Part shown: positions 1 to 7,627 of the stretch, in pieces
Layout of the letters: each line of letters starts with the position of its first letter
How positions within the stretch are numbered: the first letter of the stretch is position 1
NCBI RefSeq assembly: GCF_002803075.1
Contig: NZ_NNBK01000006.1
Coordinates: 253,139 to 317,138, forward strand
Length of the DNA: 64,000 nucleotides
Origin: Streptomyces sp. CB01373
GTDB taxonomy: Bacteria > Actinomycetota > Actinomycetes > Streptomycetales > Streptomycetaceae
Direction: 5' to 3'
Position numbers and translations under genes: made by a program
The notes under the pieces: generated by a model
Told to the model about the DNA's origin: nothing
The model's input: only the letters and a program-made list of their open reading frames with translations
Database searches by the model: none

Positions 1-429
1 ACGCTGGAAGAGGCGCTGGCGATCTACGCCCAGCCCAAGCAGCGGGGCCGCGCGGCCGCCAAGCCGCCGCTGAAGGAGCTCGGCGCCGACCCGGTCAGCG
101 GCAAGCCGGTCGTGGTGAAGGACGGCCGCTTCGGCCCGTACGTCACCGACGGCGAGACCAACGCGACCCTGCGCTCCGGCGACAGCGTCGAGGCGATCAC
201 CCCGGAGCGCGGTTTCGAGCTCCTCGCCGAGAAGCGCGCGAAGAGCCCGGCCAAGAAGACCGCGAAGAAGGCCGCCGCCAAGAAGACGACGGCGAAGAAG
301 ACGGCGTCCACGGCGGCGAAGAAGACCGCGGCGAAGAAGACGACCACCGCCAAGAAGACGGCGGCGAAGAAGACCACCGCGAAGAAGACCACCGCGAAGG
401 CGACGGCCGCCAAGGCGGCGGAGGACTGA
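1..429 (+). CDS. topA: DNA topoisomerase I, C-terminal end (5' truncated by window)
   Basis: The first 143 codons in frame 1 are the tail of type IA DNA topoisomerase I, which relaxes negative supercoils. The visible part holds one small TopA C-terminal repeat (residues about 24-75 of the fragment, with GKPVVVKDGRFGPYVTDGE and a following TNATLRSGD). A Lys/Ala/Thr tail of about 65 residues built from AAKKT and AKKTT units follows and ends in AED. Basic tails of this kind are typical of actinobacterial TopA and are thought to bind DNA and raise processivity. The catalytic toroid lies upstream of the window. The next gene downstream encodes thymidylate kinase, the order known from Streptomyces. 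The frame is open from base 1, so no start can be given. Confidence 0.93.
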   Translation, partial: TLEEALAIYAQPKQRGRAAAKPPLKELGADPVSGKPVVVKDGRFGPYVTDGETNATLRSGDSVEAITPERGFELLAEKRAKSPAKKTAKKAAAKKTTAKKTASTAAKKTAAKKTTTAKKTAAKKTTAKKTTAKATAAKAAED

Positions 430-506
430 TCGCGCGGCGGATCCGTCACGGCTCCTCTCCGGAGGACCGGTCGCACCGCGGATCCCTCACGGCTCCTTTG
501 CAAAAG

Positions 507-541
507 GCACGCCCCGGCATCACTTTGGTGTCGGGGCGTGC
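507..541 (+). terminator. Hairpin terminator after topA
   Basis: A perfect 10-bp stem pairs GCACGCCCCG (507-516) with CGGGGCGTGC (532-541), with further partial pairing in the loop. It lies between topA and the next start codon, so it probably ends topA transcription. There is no T-tract, as is common in Streptomyces. Confidence 0.6.
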
Positions 542-594
542 GCACCTCCGGTCGGTCGCTCCGAGCTGTCGGTGCGTCCCGATAGGCTGAACGC

Positions 595-3500
595 ATGACG
601 CGAGCCGAGCAGCCAACGGCCCACACCTCCACACCCGACGACGCGCTCCTGACCGATTCCCGCGAGCGTGCCGTCCGCGCCCTGCTGCGCCGGCCGCAGT
701 TGCGGCGGCTGTGGAGCGCCCAACTGGCCGAAGGCGTCGGGGACACCCTCGCGCTCCTGGTCCTGGTCGTCCTCGCCCTCCAGGCGGCGGCCGTCACCGG
801 CCCCTTCGGCGGTGGCTACCGGGGCGTGGCCTTCGCAGTGGCGACGGTCTTCGGAGCGCGCGTTCTGGCGACGCTGTTCTTCGGCGCGGTCCTCCTCGGA
901 CCGCTCACCTCGCTCACCTCCCAGGAGGGGCCGCTCGACCGGCGCTGGACCATGGTCGGCGCCGACGGCCTGCGTGCCGCCCTGCTGATCGTCGCCCCGC
1001 TGTGGATCGACTGGACGCCGGACAACGCCCTGGTCCTCCTCCTGGTCACCGCCTTCGTGACCGGGGCCGCCGAGCGCCTCTGGAGCGTGTGCCGGGACGG
1101 CGCGGCCCCCGCGCTGCTGCCCGCCCCGCCCCCGGAGGGCGCCACGGTGCGCCCGCTGCCGGACCACATGGACGCCCTGCGCCGTCTGTCGCTGCGGACC
1201 ACCTTCCTGGCGGTCCCGCTGGCGGCCGCCGCCCTGATCGCCGCCTCCCTGGTCAACAACCTCCTGGGCACCGCAGTCGCCTGGTTCGACCAGCACCAGG
1301 CGGCCCTGGGCGCGTACGTCGCGGCCGGACTCTTCGCCGCGTCCCTGTCCGTGCTGACCTACCTGGAACTGCCCGGCACCCGCACCCCGCGCCCGCGCTC
1401 GCCGCTGGAGGGACTGCGCCGCCCGAAGACGGGTTCAGGTGTCGACAAGGGCCGCACGGGTGCCGTGCCGCTGCTCGTGCTCGCCTGCGCGTCCGTCGCC
1501 GGGGCGATCGCGGCCGCCGTCGCCGTCTGCGTGCTGCACGCCACGGACCTGCACGGCGGTCCGGTGCTGTACGGGCTGGCGGTGCTCGCCCTGACCGGTG
1601 GGGTCGCGGTCGGCATCCGTACGGCGCCGAAGGCGCTGGTCTCCCTGTCGCGGCGACGGCTGCTGGCCCTGACGATCGCCCTCACCGGCGTCGCCCTGCT
1701 CGCCGCCGGGCTGGTCCCCGACGTCACCACGGTCCTGCTGATCCTCGCGCTGGCCGGCGTGAGCGCGGGCGCCGCCGCCAACACCGGGCACACGCTGCTC
1801 GACCAGGAGGCCGAGGACTACCGCAAGCCGCGCATGACCGAGCACCTGCACGCGGTGGTGCGCGTCTTCGTGGCGCTCGGTGTCGTGCTCGCCCCCGTGG
1901 TCGCGGCCGGGATCGGCCCGCACCGGCTCCAGGACGGCCGGTTCGTGTTCGCGCACGGCGGCGCCGCGTTCACGCTGATGCTGGTCGGCGCGCTGCTGCT
2001 GCCGGTGGCCGCGCTGGTCCTCGCCAAGGTCGACGACCGCTCCGGCGTACCGCTGCGGCAGGACCTCGTCGACGCCCTGCGGGGCGGCGACGACCCGGTG
2101 ACGGCCCCGGCGGAGTCCGGGTTCTTCATCGCCCTGGAGGGCGGTGACGGCGCCGGCAAGTCCACGCAGGCCGAGGCGCTCGCCGACTGGATCAGGTCCA
2201 AGGGCCACGAGGTCGTCCTCACCCGCGAGCCGGGTGCCACTCCCGTGGGCAAGCGGCTGCGCTCGATCCTGCTGGACGTGTCCTCGCAGGGTCTGTCCCA
2301 CCGCGCGGAGGCCCTGCTGTACGCCGCCGACCGCGCGGAGCACGTCGACACGGTCGTACGGCCCGCGCTGAAGCGGGGCGCCGTGGTGATCACCGACCGG
2401 TACATCGACTCCTCCGTCGCCTACCAGGGCGCGGGCCGCGACCTGTCCCCGACGGAGATCGCGCGGATCTCCCGCTGGGCGACGAACGGTCTTGTGCCGC
2501 ATCTGACGGTCCTGCTGGACGTCTCGCCGGAGACCGCCCGGGAGCGGTTCACGGAGGCGCCCGACCGTCTGGAGTCGGAGCCGGCCGAGTTCCACGCGCG
2601 CGTGCGGTCCGGTTTCCTGGCGCTGGCCGCCGCCGACCCCGGCCGCTACCTCGTGGTGGACGCCGGGCAGGAGCCGGAGGCGGTGACCACGGTCGTCCGG
2701 CACCGGCTCGACCAGATGCTGCCGCTGTCCGAGGCCGAGCTGAAGGCGCAGGAGGAGGCGCGCAGGAAGGCCGAGGAGGAGGCGCGCCGCAAGGCCGAGG
2801 AGGAGGCCCGGCGCAAGGCCGAGGAGGAGCGCCAGGAGCGCGAACGCCAGGAGCAGCTGGCCCGGCTGCGCGCCGAGGAGGAGGAGCGCAAGCGGCGCGA
2901 GCTGGAGGAGGCGCAGCGGCGCGAGGCGGAGCGGCAGGCCGAGGAGGCCCGGCTGCGCGCCGAGGAGGCCCGCCGCAAGGCCGAGGAGGAACAGGCCCGG
3001 CTGCTCGCGGAGGAGCGGGCACGGGCGGAGGCCGAGGCGCGCCGCAAGGCCGAGGAGGAGCAGCGGCGTCTGCAGGCCGAGGAGGAGGAGCGGCTGCGCG
3101 CCGAGGCCGAGGCGCGGCGGATGGAGAAGCAGCGCAAGGCGGAGGAGGCCCTGCGCCGGGCCGAGGAGGCCCGGCGTGCGGCGGAGCAGGCAGCGGCCAC
3201 CGCGCAGACGGGTCCGCGTCGGTCCACGGAGCCCTCGGCCGCGCCGGTGCCGCCGGAGGCGATGACAGTGCCGACGCCGGTGGTGACGCCGACGAACGCG
3301 TCGGGCGGGCCCGTGGACGAGACCGCGGTGCTGCCGCCGGTGCGGGACGAGCGGCCGGCCGGTGAGCCTTCGGGCGAGGGCTCGGAGCGGGGCACGGGCC
3401 GGGGCTCGGACCAGGACAGGGGCCGTGGCTCGGGCGAGGACTCCCGTGGGATGTCGCGCGGGCCGGCGGAGTCGGGGCGGCCGCGGACGGCGGGTGAGTC

Positions 3501-3957
3501 GGAGTCCGAGGTGACCGCGAAGCTGCCGAAGCCCGTGGTGGCGCCGGGCGCCGCAGACGAGACGGCCGTACTGCCGCCCGTCCCGCCGGGAGCCGTGGAC
3601 GAGACCGCCGTGCTGCCGGCCTTCACGCCGGGGGCCGCGGACGAGACGGCGGTCCTGCCTCCGGTGCGCGGGGAGGACCCCGCGGACCGGTTCCCGCCCG
3701 GTTTCTTCCGGGACGAGCGGGACGGACGGGGCGAGCGGTCGCGGGCCGTTCGGCACGACGACGGCGACGACCGTACGCGGGAGCTGCCCCAGGTCGACGC
3801 CGAGGCGGTCGCCCGGCGGCGGCCGCGGCCGGACTGGGCCGAGGAGACGCCCCTCGACGACCTGCCGACCCTGGCGGACGAACTGCTGGGCCCGCGCGAG
3901 GACGGCGACGGGCCCGACGACGGCGAGGGCGGCCGGGGCAGGGGCCGGCGACGCTGA
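595..3957 (+). CDS. tmk: Membrane protein fused to thymidylate kinase, with coiled-coil tail
   Basis: This 1120-residue protein carries a dTMP kinase domain, which makes dTDP for DNA synthesis, and is about five times the usual Tmk length of 210. Residues about 20-480 are a polytopic MFS-like membrane region. The kinase follows at about 508-705, with P-loop GGDGAGKST (516-524), the DRY motif at 601-603 and a lid region near RERFTEAPDRLE. Residues about 710-872 are a charged coiled coil of EEARRKAEEE-type units. The last 250 residues are disordered and contain four DETAVLP motifs at 908, 988, 1002 and 1016. A TAGGCT -10-like hexamer ends six bases before the ATG and no Shine-Dalgarno is seen, so the transcript may be leaderless. 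The fusion is, as far as I recall, usual in streptomycetes; the role of the membrane part is unknown. Confidence 0.9.
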   Translation: MTRAEQPTAHTSTPDDALLTDSRERAVRALLRRPQLRRLWSAQLAEGVGDTLALLVLVVLALQAAAVTGPFGGGYRGVAFAVATVFGARVLATLFFGAVLLGPLTSLTSQEGPLDRRWTMVGADGLRAALLIVAPLWIDWTPDNALVLLLVTAFVTGAAERLWSVCRDGAAPALLPAPPPEGATVRPLPDHMDALRRLSLRTTFLAVPLAAAALIAASLVNNLLGTAVAWFDQHQAALGAYVAAGLFAASLSVLTYLELPGTRTPRPRSPLEGLRRPKTGSGVDKGRTGAVPLLVLACASVAGAIAAAVAVCVLHATDLHGGPVLYGLAVLALTGGVAVGIRTAPKALVSLSRRRLLALTIALTGVALLAAGLVPDVTTVLLILALAGVSAGAAANTGHTLLDQEAEDYRKPRMTEHLHAVVRVFVALGVVLAPVVAAGIGPHRLQDGRFVFAHGGAAFTLMLVGALLLPVAALVLAKVDDRSGVPLRQDLVDALRGGDDPVTAPAESGFFIALEGGDGAGKSTQAEALADWIRSKGHEVVLTREPGATPVGKRLRSILLDVSSQGLSHRAEALLYAADRAEHVDTVVRPALKRGAVVITDRYIDSSVAYQGAGRDLSPTEIARISRWATNGLVPHLTVLLDVSPETARERFTEAPDRLESEPAEFHARVRSGFLALAAADPGRYLVVDAGQEPEAVTTVVRHRLDQMLPLSEAELKAQEEARRKAEEEARRKAEEEARRKAEEERQERERQEQLARLRAEEEERKRRELEEAQRREAERQAEEARLRAEEARRKAEEEQARLLAEERARAEAEARRKAEEEQRRLQAEEEERLRAEAEARRMEKQRKAEEALRRAEEARRAAEQAAATAQTGPRRSTEPSAAPVPPEAMTVPTPVVTPTNASGGPVDETAVLPPVRDERPAGEPSGEGSERGTGRGSDQDRGRGSGEDSRGMSRGPAESGRPRTAGESESEVTAKLPKPVVAPGAADETAVLPPVPPGAVDETAVLPAFTPGAADETAVLPPVRGEDPADRFPPGFFRDERDGRGERSRAVRHDDGDDRTRELPQVDAEAVARRRPRPDWAEETPLDDLPTLADELLGPREDGDGPDDGEGGRGRGRRR

Positions 3958-3971
3958 GCCGAACCCCGTGT

Positions 3972-4002
3972 CGGCATGGGGGCCGAGAATTCCCCCATGC
4001 CG
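3972..4002 (+). terminator. Hairpin between tmk and holB
   Basis: An 11-bp perfect stem (CGGCATGGGGG at 3972-3982, CCCCCATGCCG at 3992-4002) with a 9-base loop lies just after the tmk stop. It is likely a terminator, possibly partial, since holB follows 174 bases later on the same strand. Confidence 0.55.
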
Positions 4003-4175
4003 AAGGGGTCCGGCCCGCGCCCCGGAGGCGGCCGCCCGCGTGGGGCTCGGAGGCGGTCGTCGGCGTGGGGGCTCGTCGGAGCCGCCCGCCGCGTTGTCAG
4101 TGGTGCCCCGCACAATGGTTCTCGCATCACGAACCATGACGAAAATGACGACATGACGAGAGGGCGGCGTGACCC

Positions 4176-5381
4176 ATGAGCGTGTGGGACGACCTCGTCG
4201 GGCAGGAGCGCGTCAGTGAACAGCTGAGCGCCGCTGCCCGGGACGCCGACGCCCTGGTCACCGCGGCCACCACGGGCGCGCCGCCGCCGGAGGCGTCGAA
4301 GATGACGCACGCGTGGCTGTTCACCGGACCGCCCGGCGCGGGGACCACGCAGACGGCACGGGCCTTCGCCGCCGCCCTCCAGTGCGTGAGCCCCGACCGC
4401 GCCGTCGGCGGAGTCCCGGGCTGCGGCTTCTGCGACGGCTGCCACACGGCGCTGATCGGCACCCACGCCGACGTCAACACGGTCGCCGCCGTGGGTACGC
4501 AGATCCTCGCCGACGACATGCGGGACACCGTGCGCAAGTCGTTCACCGCCCCGGCGACCGGCCGCTGGCAGGTGATCCTCGTCGAGGACGCCGAGCGGCT
4601 GAACGAGAAGTCCGCCAACGCCGTGCTGAAGGCCGTCGAGGAGCCCGCCTCGCGCACGGTCTGGCTGCTGTGCGCCCCCTCGGTCGAGGACGTCCTGCCC
4701 ACGATCCGCTCCCGCTGCCGGCACGTGAACCTGCGCACACCATCGGTGGACGCCGTAGCCGACATGCTCGTACGCCGGGAGGGCGTCGAACCCGCCGTCG
4801 CGGCCTCCGCGGCCCGCGCCACCCAGGGCCACATCGAGCGGGCCCGCCGCCTGGCCACCGACCCCGCCGCGCGCGAACGCCGGGCCACCGTCCTGAAGCT
4901 TCCCCTGCGTGTGGACGAGATTGGCGGCTGCCTCAGGGCCGCGCAGGAACTCGTCGACGCGGCGGCCGACGACGCCAAGGCGCTCGCGGAGGAGATGGAC
5001 GCCAAGGAGTCCGAGGAGCTGAAGACGGCGCTCGGCGCGGCCCAGGGCGGCCGGCTGCCCCGAGGCACGGCAGGCGTGATGAAGGACCTGGAGGACAAGC
5101 AGAAGCGCCGCCGCACCCGCACCCAGCGCGACAGCCTCGACCTCGCCCTGACCGACCTCACCGGCCTCTACCGCGACGTCCTGGCCCTCCAGCTCGGCTC
5201 CCGCGTCGCCATCGCCAACGCGGACGTCGAGGACACCCTGGAGCGCCTCGCCCGCGGCGGCTCACCCGAGTCCACCCTGCGCCGCATAGAGGCGATCGCG
5301 GCCTGCCGCGACGCCCTCGACCGCAACGTGGCCCCGCTGCTGGCGGTGGAGGCGATGACGATGGCCCTGAGGGCGGGCTGA
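4176..5381 (+). CDS. holB: DNA polymerase III subunit delta'
   Basis: This is a 401-residue clamp-loader subunit of the AAA+ family, part of the complex that loads the beta sliding clamp at replication forks. The Walker A position reads GPPGAGTT (51-58), with Thr57 in place of the catalytic Lys. This fits delta', which does not hydrolyse ATP. Four cysteines (70, 83, 86, 89) form the usual zinc site. A VEDAERLNEKSANAVLKAVEEP stretch and the SRC motif (IRSRCRH) match clamp-loader subunits; the longer stretch is VEDAERL followed by NAVLKAVEEP. The C-terminal third is helical and charged. The gene follows tmk in the same orientation, an arrangement conserved in many bacteria. The ATG at 4176 gives the family start MSVWDDLVGQ. 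Confidence 0.93.
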   Translation: MSVWDDLVGQERVSEQLSAAARDADALVTAATTGAPPPEASKMTHAWLFTGPPGAGTTQTARAFAAALQCVSPDRAVGGVPGCGFCDGCHTALIGTHADVNTVAAVGTQILADDMRDTVRKSFTAPATGRWQVILVEDAERLNEKSANAVLKAVEEPASRTVWLLCAPSVEDVLPTIRSRCRHVNLRTPSVDAVADMLVRREGVEPAVAASAARATQGHIERARRLATDPAARERRATVLKLPLRVDEIGGCLRAAQELVDAAADDAKALAEEMDAKESEELKTALGAAQGGRLPRGTAGVMKDLEDKQKRRRTRTQRDSLDLALTDLTGLYRDVLALQLGSRVAIANADVEDTLERLARGGSPESTLRRIEAIAACRDALDRNVAPLLAVEAMTMALRAG

Positions 5382-5473
5382 CGAGGCCGGGCACCGAGAC
5401 ATCGGCGTCACTCGTACGGGCAACGCTCCGCACGTAACGCACTCATCCGATCGCGGAGAGTTACGCTCGCTGG

Positions 5474-7093
5474 ATGCACATCAGGCGCGCCCTCCGTCCG
5501 AACAGCAGCAGAGGCCCTCGGCCCCGAACCTCCCTCCGCGCGGTACGCGCGGGCGGCACCCTCCTGGCGGCCGCCGCCCTGCTGGTCTCGGCCTGCACCC
5601 CAGGCACCACGCAGCGCCGGACCGAACCCGCGGCGGTCGCGGCGCTGGCCGCGCTGCCGCGGGCCACACCGCCCGCCCTGTCGTCGTACTACGGGCAGAA
5701 GCCGTCCTGGCGCGACTGCGGGGTGGCCGGCTTCGAGTGCGCCACGGTCAAGGCGCCGCTCGACTACGACCGGCCCGCCGCCGGTGACGTCCGGCTGGCC
5801 GTGGCCCGCAAGAAGGCGTCCGGTCCGGGCAAGCGGCTCGGTTCGCTCCTGCTGAACCCGGGCGGGCCGGGCGGCTCGGCCATCGCCTATCTCCAGCACT
5901 ACGCCGGTGTCGGCTATCCGGAGGAGGTCCGCGCCCGCTACGACCTGGTCGCCATGGACCCGCGCGGGGTCTCCCGCAGCGACTCCGTGCAGTGTCTCGA
6001 CGACCGGGACATGGACACGTACACGCAGACCGACTTCACGCCCGACGACCGCAAGGAGACCGACGCGCTGGTCGCCGCGTACCGCAAGTTCGCGGAAGGC
6101 TGCGGCGCGCACGCCGCCCGGCTGCTGCGGCACGTCTCCACCGTGGAGGCGGCACGCGACATGGACATCCTGCGCGCGGTGCTGGGCGACGGAAAGCTCA
6201 ACTACGTCGGTGCCTCGTACGGGACGTTCCTCGGGGCGACGTACGCCGGCCTGTTCCCGCAACGCGTCGGCCGCCTGGTCCTGGACGGGGCCATGGACCC
6301 GTCGCTGTCGGCACGCCGGATGAACCTGGACCAGGCGGCGGGCTTCGACGGGGCCTTCCAGTCGTTCGCGAAGGACTGCGTACGGCAGAGCGACTGCCCG
6401 CTCGGCGGCCCCGGCGCGACGCCGAAGCAGGTCGGCGACCAGCTCGCCACCTTCTTCCGCAAACTCGACGCCCACCCGATCCCCGCCGGTGACGCCGGCG
6501 GCCGCGGCCTCGGCGAGTCCCTCGGCACCATCGGGGTGATCGCGGCGATGTACGACCAGGCGGCCTGGCCGCAACTGCGCGCGGCGCTGACGTCGGCGAT
6601 GAAGCAGAACGACGGCGCCGCGCTGCTGGCCCTCGCCGACAGCTACTACGAGCGCGACTCCAGCGGCCACTACACCAACCTGATGTACGCCAACGCCGCC
6701 GTGAACTGCCTGGACCTGCCGGCCCCCTTCGCGGACCCCGAGCAGGTGGAGGAAGCCCTCCCCGCCTTCGAGAAGGCCTCCCCGGTCTTCGGCCGCGGCC
6801 TCGCCTGGAACACGCTGAACTGCGCGTACTGGCCGGTGAAGCCCACCGGCCAGTCCCATCGCATCGAGGCCAGGGGCGCCGCCCCCATCGTGGTGGTCGG
6901 CACCACCCGCGACCCGGCGACCCCCTACCGCTGGGCCCAGGGCCTGTCCCGCCAGCTCGCCTCGGCCCGTCTGCTGACCTTCGACGGCGACGGCCACACC
7001 GCCTACCGCCGCGGCAGCGGCTGCATCGACTCCGCGATCAACACCTATCTCCTCCAGGGAACCCCTCCGGCCAACGGCAAGCGCTGCTCGTAA
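5474..7093 (+). CDS. Secreted alpha/beta hydrolase (tripeptidyl aminopeptidase family)
   Basis: The 539-residue product begins with a basic N-terminus and a hydrophobic stretch ending LLAAAALLVSAC at about residues 26-38, so it is either a lipoprotein or an exported protein. The mature part is an alpha/beta hydrolase of the Streptomyces Tap/SlpD/SlpE type. It shows the oxyanion motif LLNPGGPGGS, the nucleophile elbow YVGASYGTFLGATYAG (GxSxG), and a C-terminal TAP-like domain with TRDPATPYRWA and the catalytic His in GDGHTAYRRGSGC. Such enzymes remove short peptides from the N-termini of secreted proteins or peptides. A TACGCT hexamer six bases before the ATG suggests a leaderless message. Substrate is not predictable from sequence. 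Confidence 0.85.
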   Translation: MHIRRALRPNSSRGPRPRTSLRAVRAGGTLLAAAALLVSACTPGTTQRRTEPAAVAALAALPRATPPALSSYYGQKPSWRDCGVAGFECATVKAPLDYDRPAAGDVRLAVARKKASGPGKRLGSLLLNPGGPGGSAIAYLQHYAGVGYPEEVRARYDLVAMDPRGVSRSDSVQCLDDRDMDTYTQTDFTPDDRKETDALVAAYRKFAEGCGAHAARLLRHVSTVEAARDMDILRAVLGDGKLNYVGASYGTFLGATYAGLFPQRVGRLVLDGAMDPSLSARRMNLDQAAGFDGAFQSFAKDCVRQSDCPLGGPGATPKQVGDQLATFFRKLDAHPIPAGDAGGRGLGESLGTIGVIAAMYDQAAWPQLRAALTSAMKQNDGAALLALADSYYERDSSGHYTNLMYANAAVNCLDLPAPFADPEQVEEALPAFEKASPVFGRGLAWNTLNCAYWPVKPTGQSHRIEARGAAPIVVVGTTRDPATPYRWAQGLSRQLASARLLTFDGDGHTAYRRGSGCIDSAINTYLLQGTPPANGKRCS

Positions 7094-7210
7094 CCACGGC
7101 CCCGCCCCGGGCGCCCCGGCCCCCGGGGCGCCCGAGGGCGTGTGCGAAGCACCCCCGGAAACTGTGTAGACTTACCGACGTTGCCAATCGCACCATGGTG
7201 CCGGCAGCAC

Positions 7211-7284
7211 GCCGCTTTAGCTCAGATGGCCAGAGCAACGCACTCGTAATGCGTAGGTCTCGGGTTCGAATCCCGAAAGCGGCT
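7211..7284 (+). tRNA. tRNA-Thr (CGT)
   Basis: A full cloverleaf can be folded. The acceptor stem pairs GCCGCTT (7211-7217) with AAGCGGC (7277-7283); the anticodon stem ACGCA/TGCGT encloses the loop CTCGTAA, giving anticodon CGT, which reads the Thr codon ACG; the T arm is CGGGTTCGAATCCCG. The encoded CCA follows at 7285-7287. A TAGACT hexamer at 7167-7172 may be the -10 of its promoter. It is the only tRNA gene found. Confidence 0.97.
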
Positions 7285-7294
7285 CCATCCGAAG

Positions 7295-7327
7295 CCCAGC
7301 TCAGACAATGTCTGAGCTGGGTTTTTT
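7295..7327 (+). terminator. Rho-independent terminator of the tRNA gene
   Basis: A 12-bp perfect stem (CCCAGCTCAGAC at 7295-7306, GTCTGAGCTGGG at 7310-7321), an AAT loop and a run of six T form a textbook intrinsic terminator eight bases after the tRNA CCA. Confidence 0.97.
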
Positions 7328-7627
7328 CGTTCATCGGCACTACTGCCAGGACTACCGCGCAGCCGCGTGGGACCCAGCGCGCCGGCCGGAAGGGGTCATC
7401 GGAGCAGTCCGAGGGGGCGTGCCCGACCGGCCGGAGACCGCATGCGTCGGCGGACCCGGTCGAGTTCGCCGCCGCGGGCGGCAGGCGTACTTTTGAAATC
7501 AGGCAAGGGTGACTCCCTGATTGGAACGTCCGGGCGACATCTCCGGGCGGCCCAGGGGTTCAGGGCCAAGGCCTGGACCGCCGGATCCAAGCGGGGTGCG
7601 TACTCACACGGCAGGCGCGGAGGGGTC
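7328..7627. other. Gene-free leader before the GAF/PP2C gene
   Basis: No RNA gene and no convincing ORF was seen in these 300 bases. The only structure noted is a 7-bp inverted repeat, AATCAGG (7497-7503) and CCTGATT (7516-7522), which could be an operator for the downstream signalling gene. The frame of that gene stays open upstream to about 7367, but no start there has a ribosome site as good as the GGAGGGG just before 7628. Confidence 0.4.

Noticed and set aside
235..426. Tandem AAGAAGAC-type repeats in topA
   Set aside because: They encode the Lys/Ala/Thr tail of topoisomerase I and are explained by protein composition.
2740..3200. Dense DNA repeats resembling an array
   Set aside because: They are codon-level repeats of the coiled coil (GAG/GCC/CGC-rich EEARRKAEE units) in tmk, with no spacers and no cas genes, so not CRISPR.
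1435..4832. Very long minus-strand open frames opposite tmk and holB
   Set aside because: They run antisense to genes with clear families, are low-complexity Leu/Arg/Pro/Ser sequences, and arise from the strong third-position GC bias.
7211..7287. tRNA gene as one end of an integrated element
   Set aside because: No second copy of its 3' end, integrase or plasmid-type gene was seen in the window.
7367..7627. Upstream extension of the GAF/PP2C gene by 87 codons
   Set aside because: The added residues are Arg/Gly-rich with no family match, and the ATG at 7628 has a strong ribosome site.
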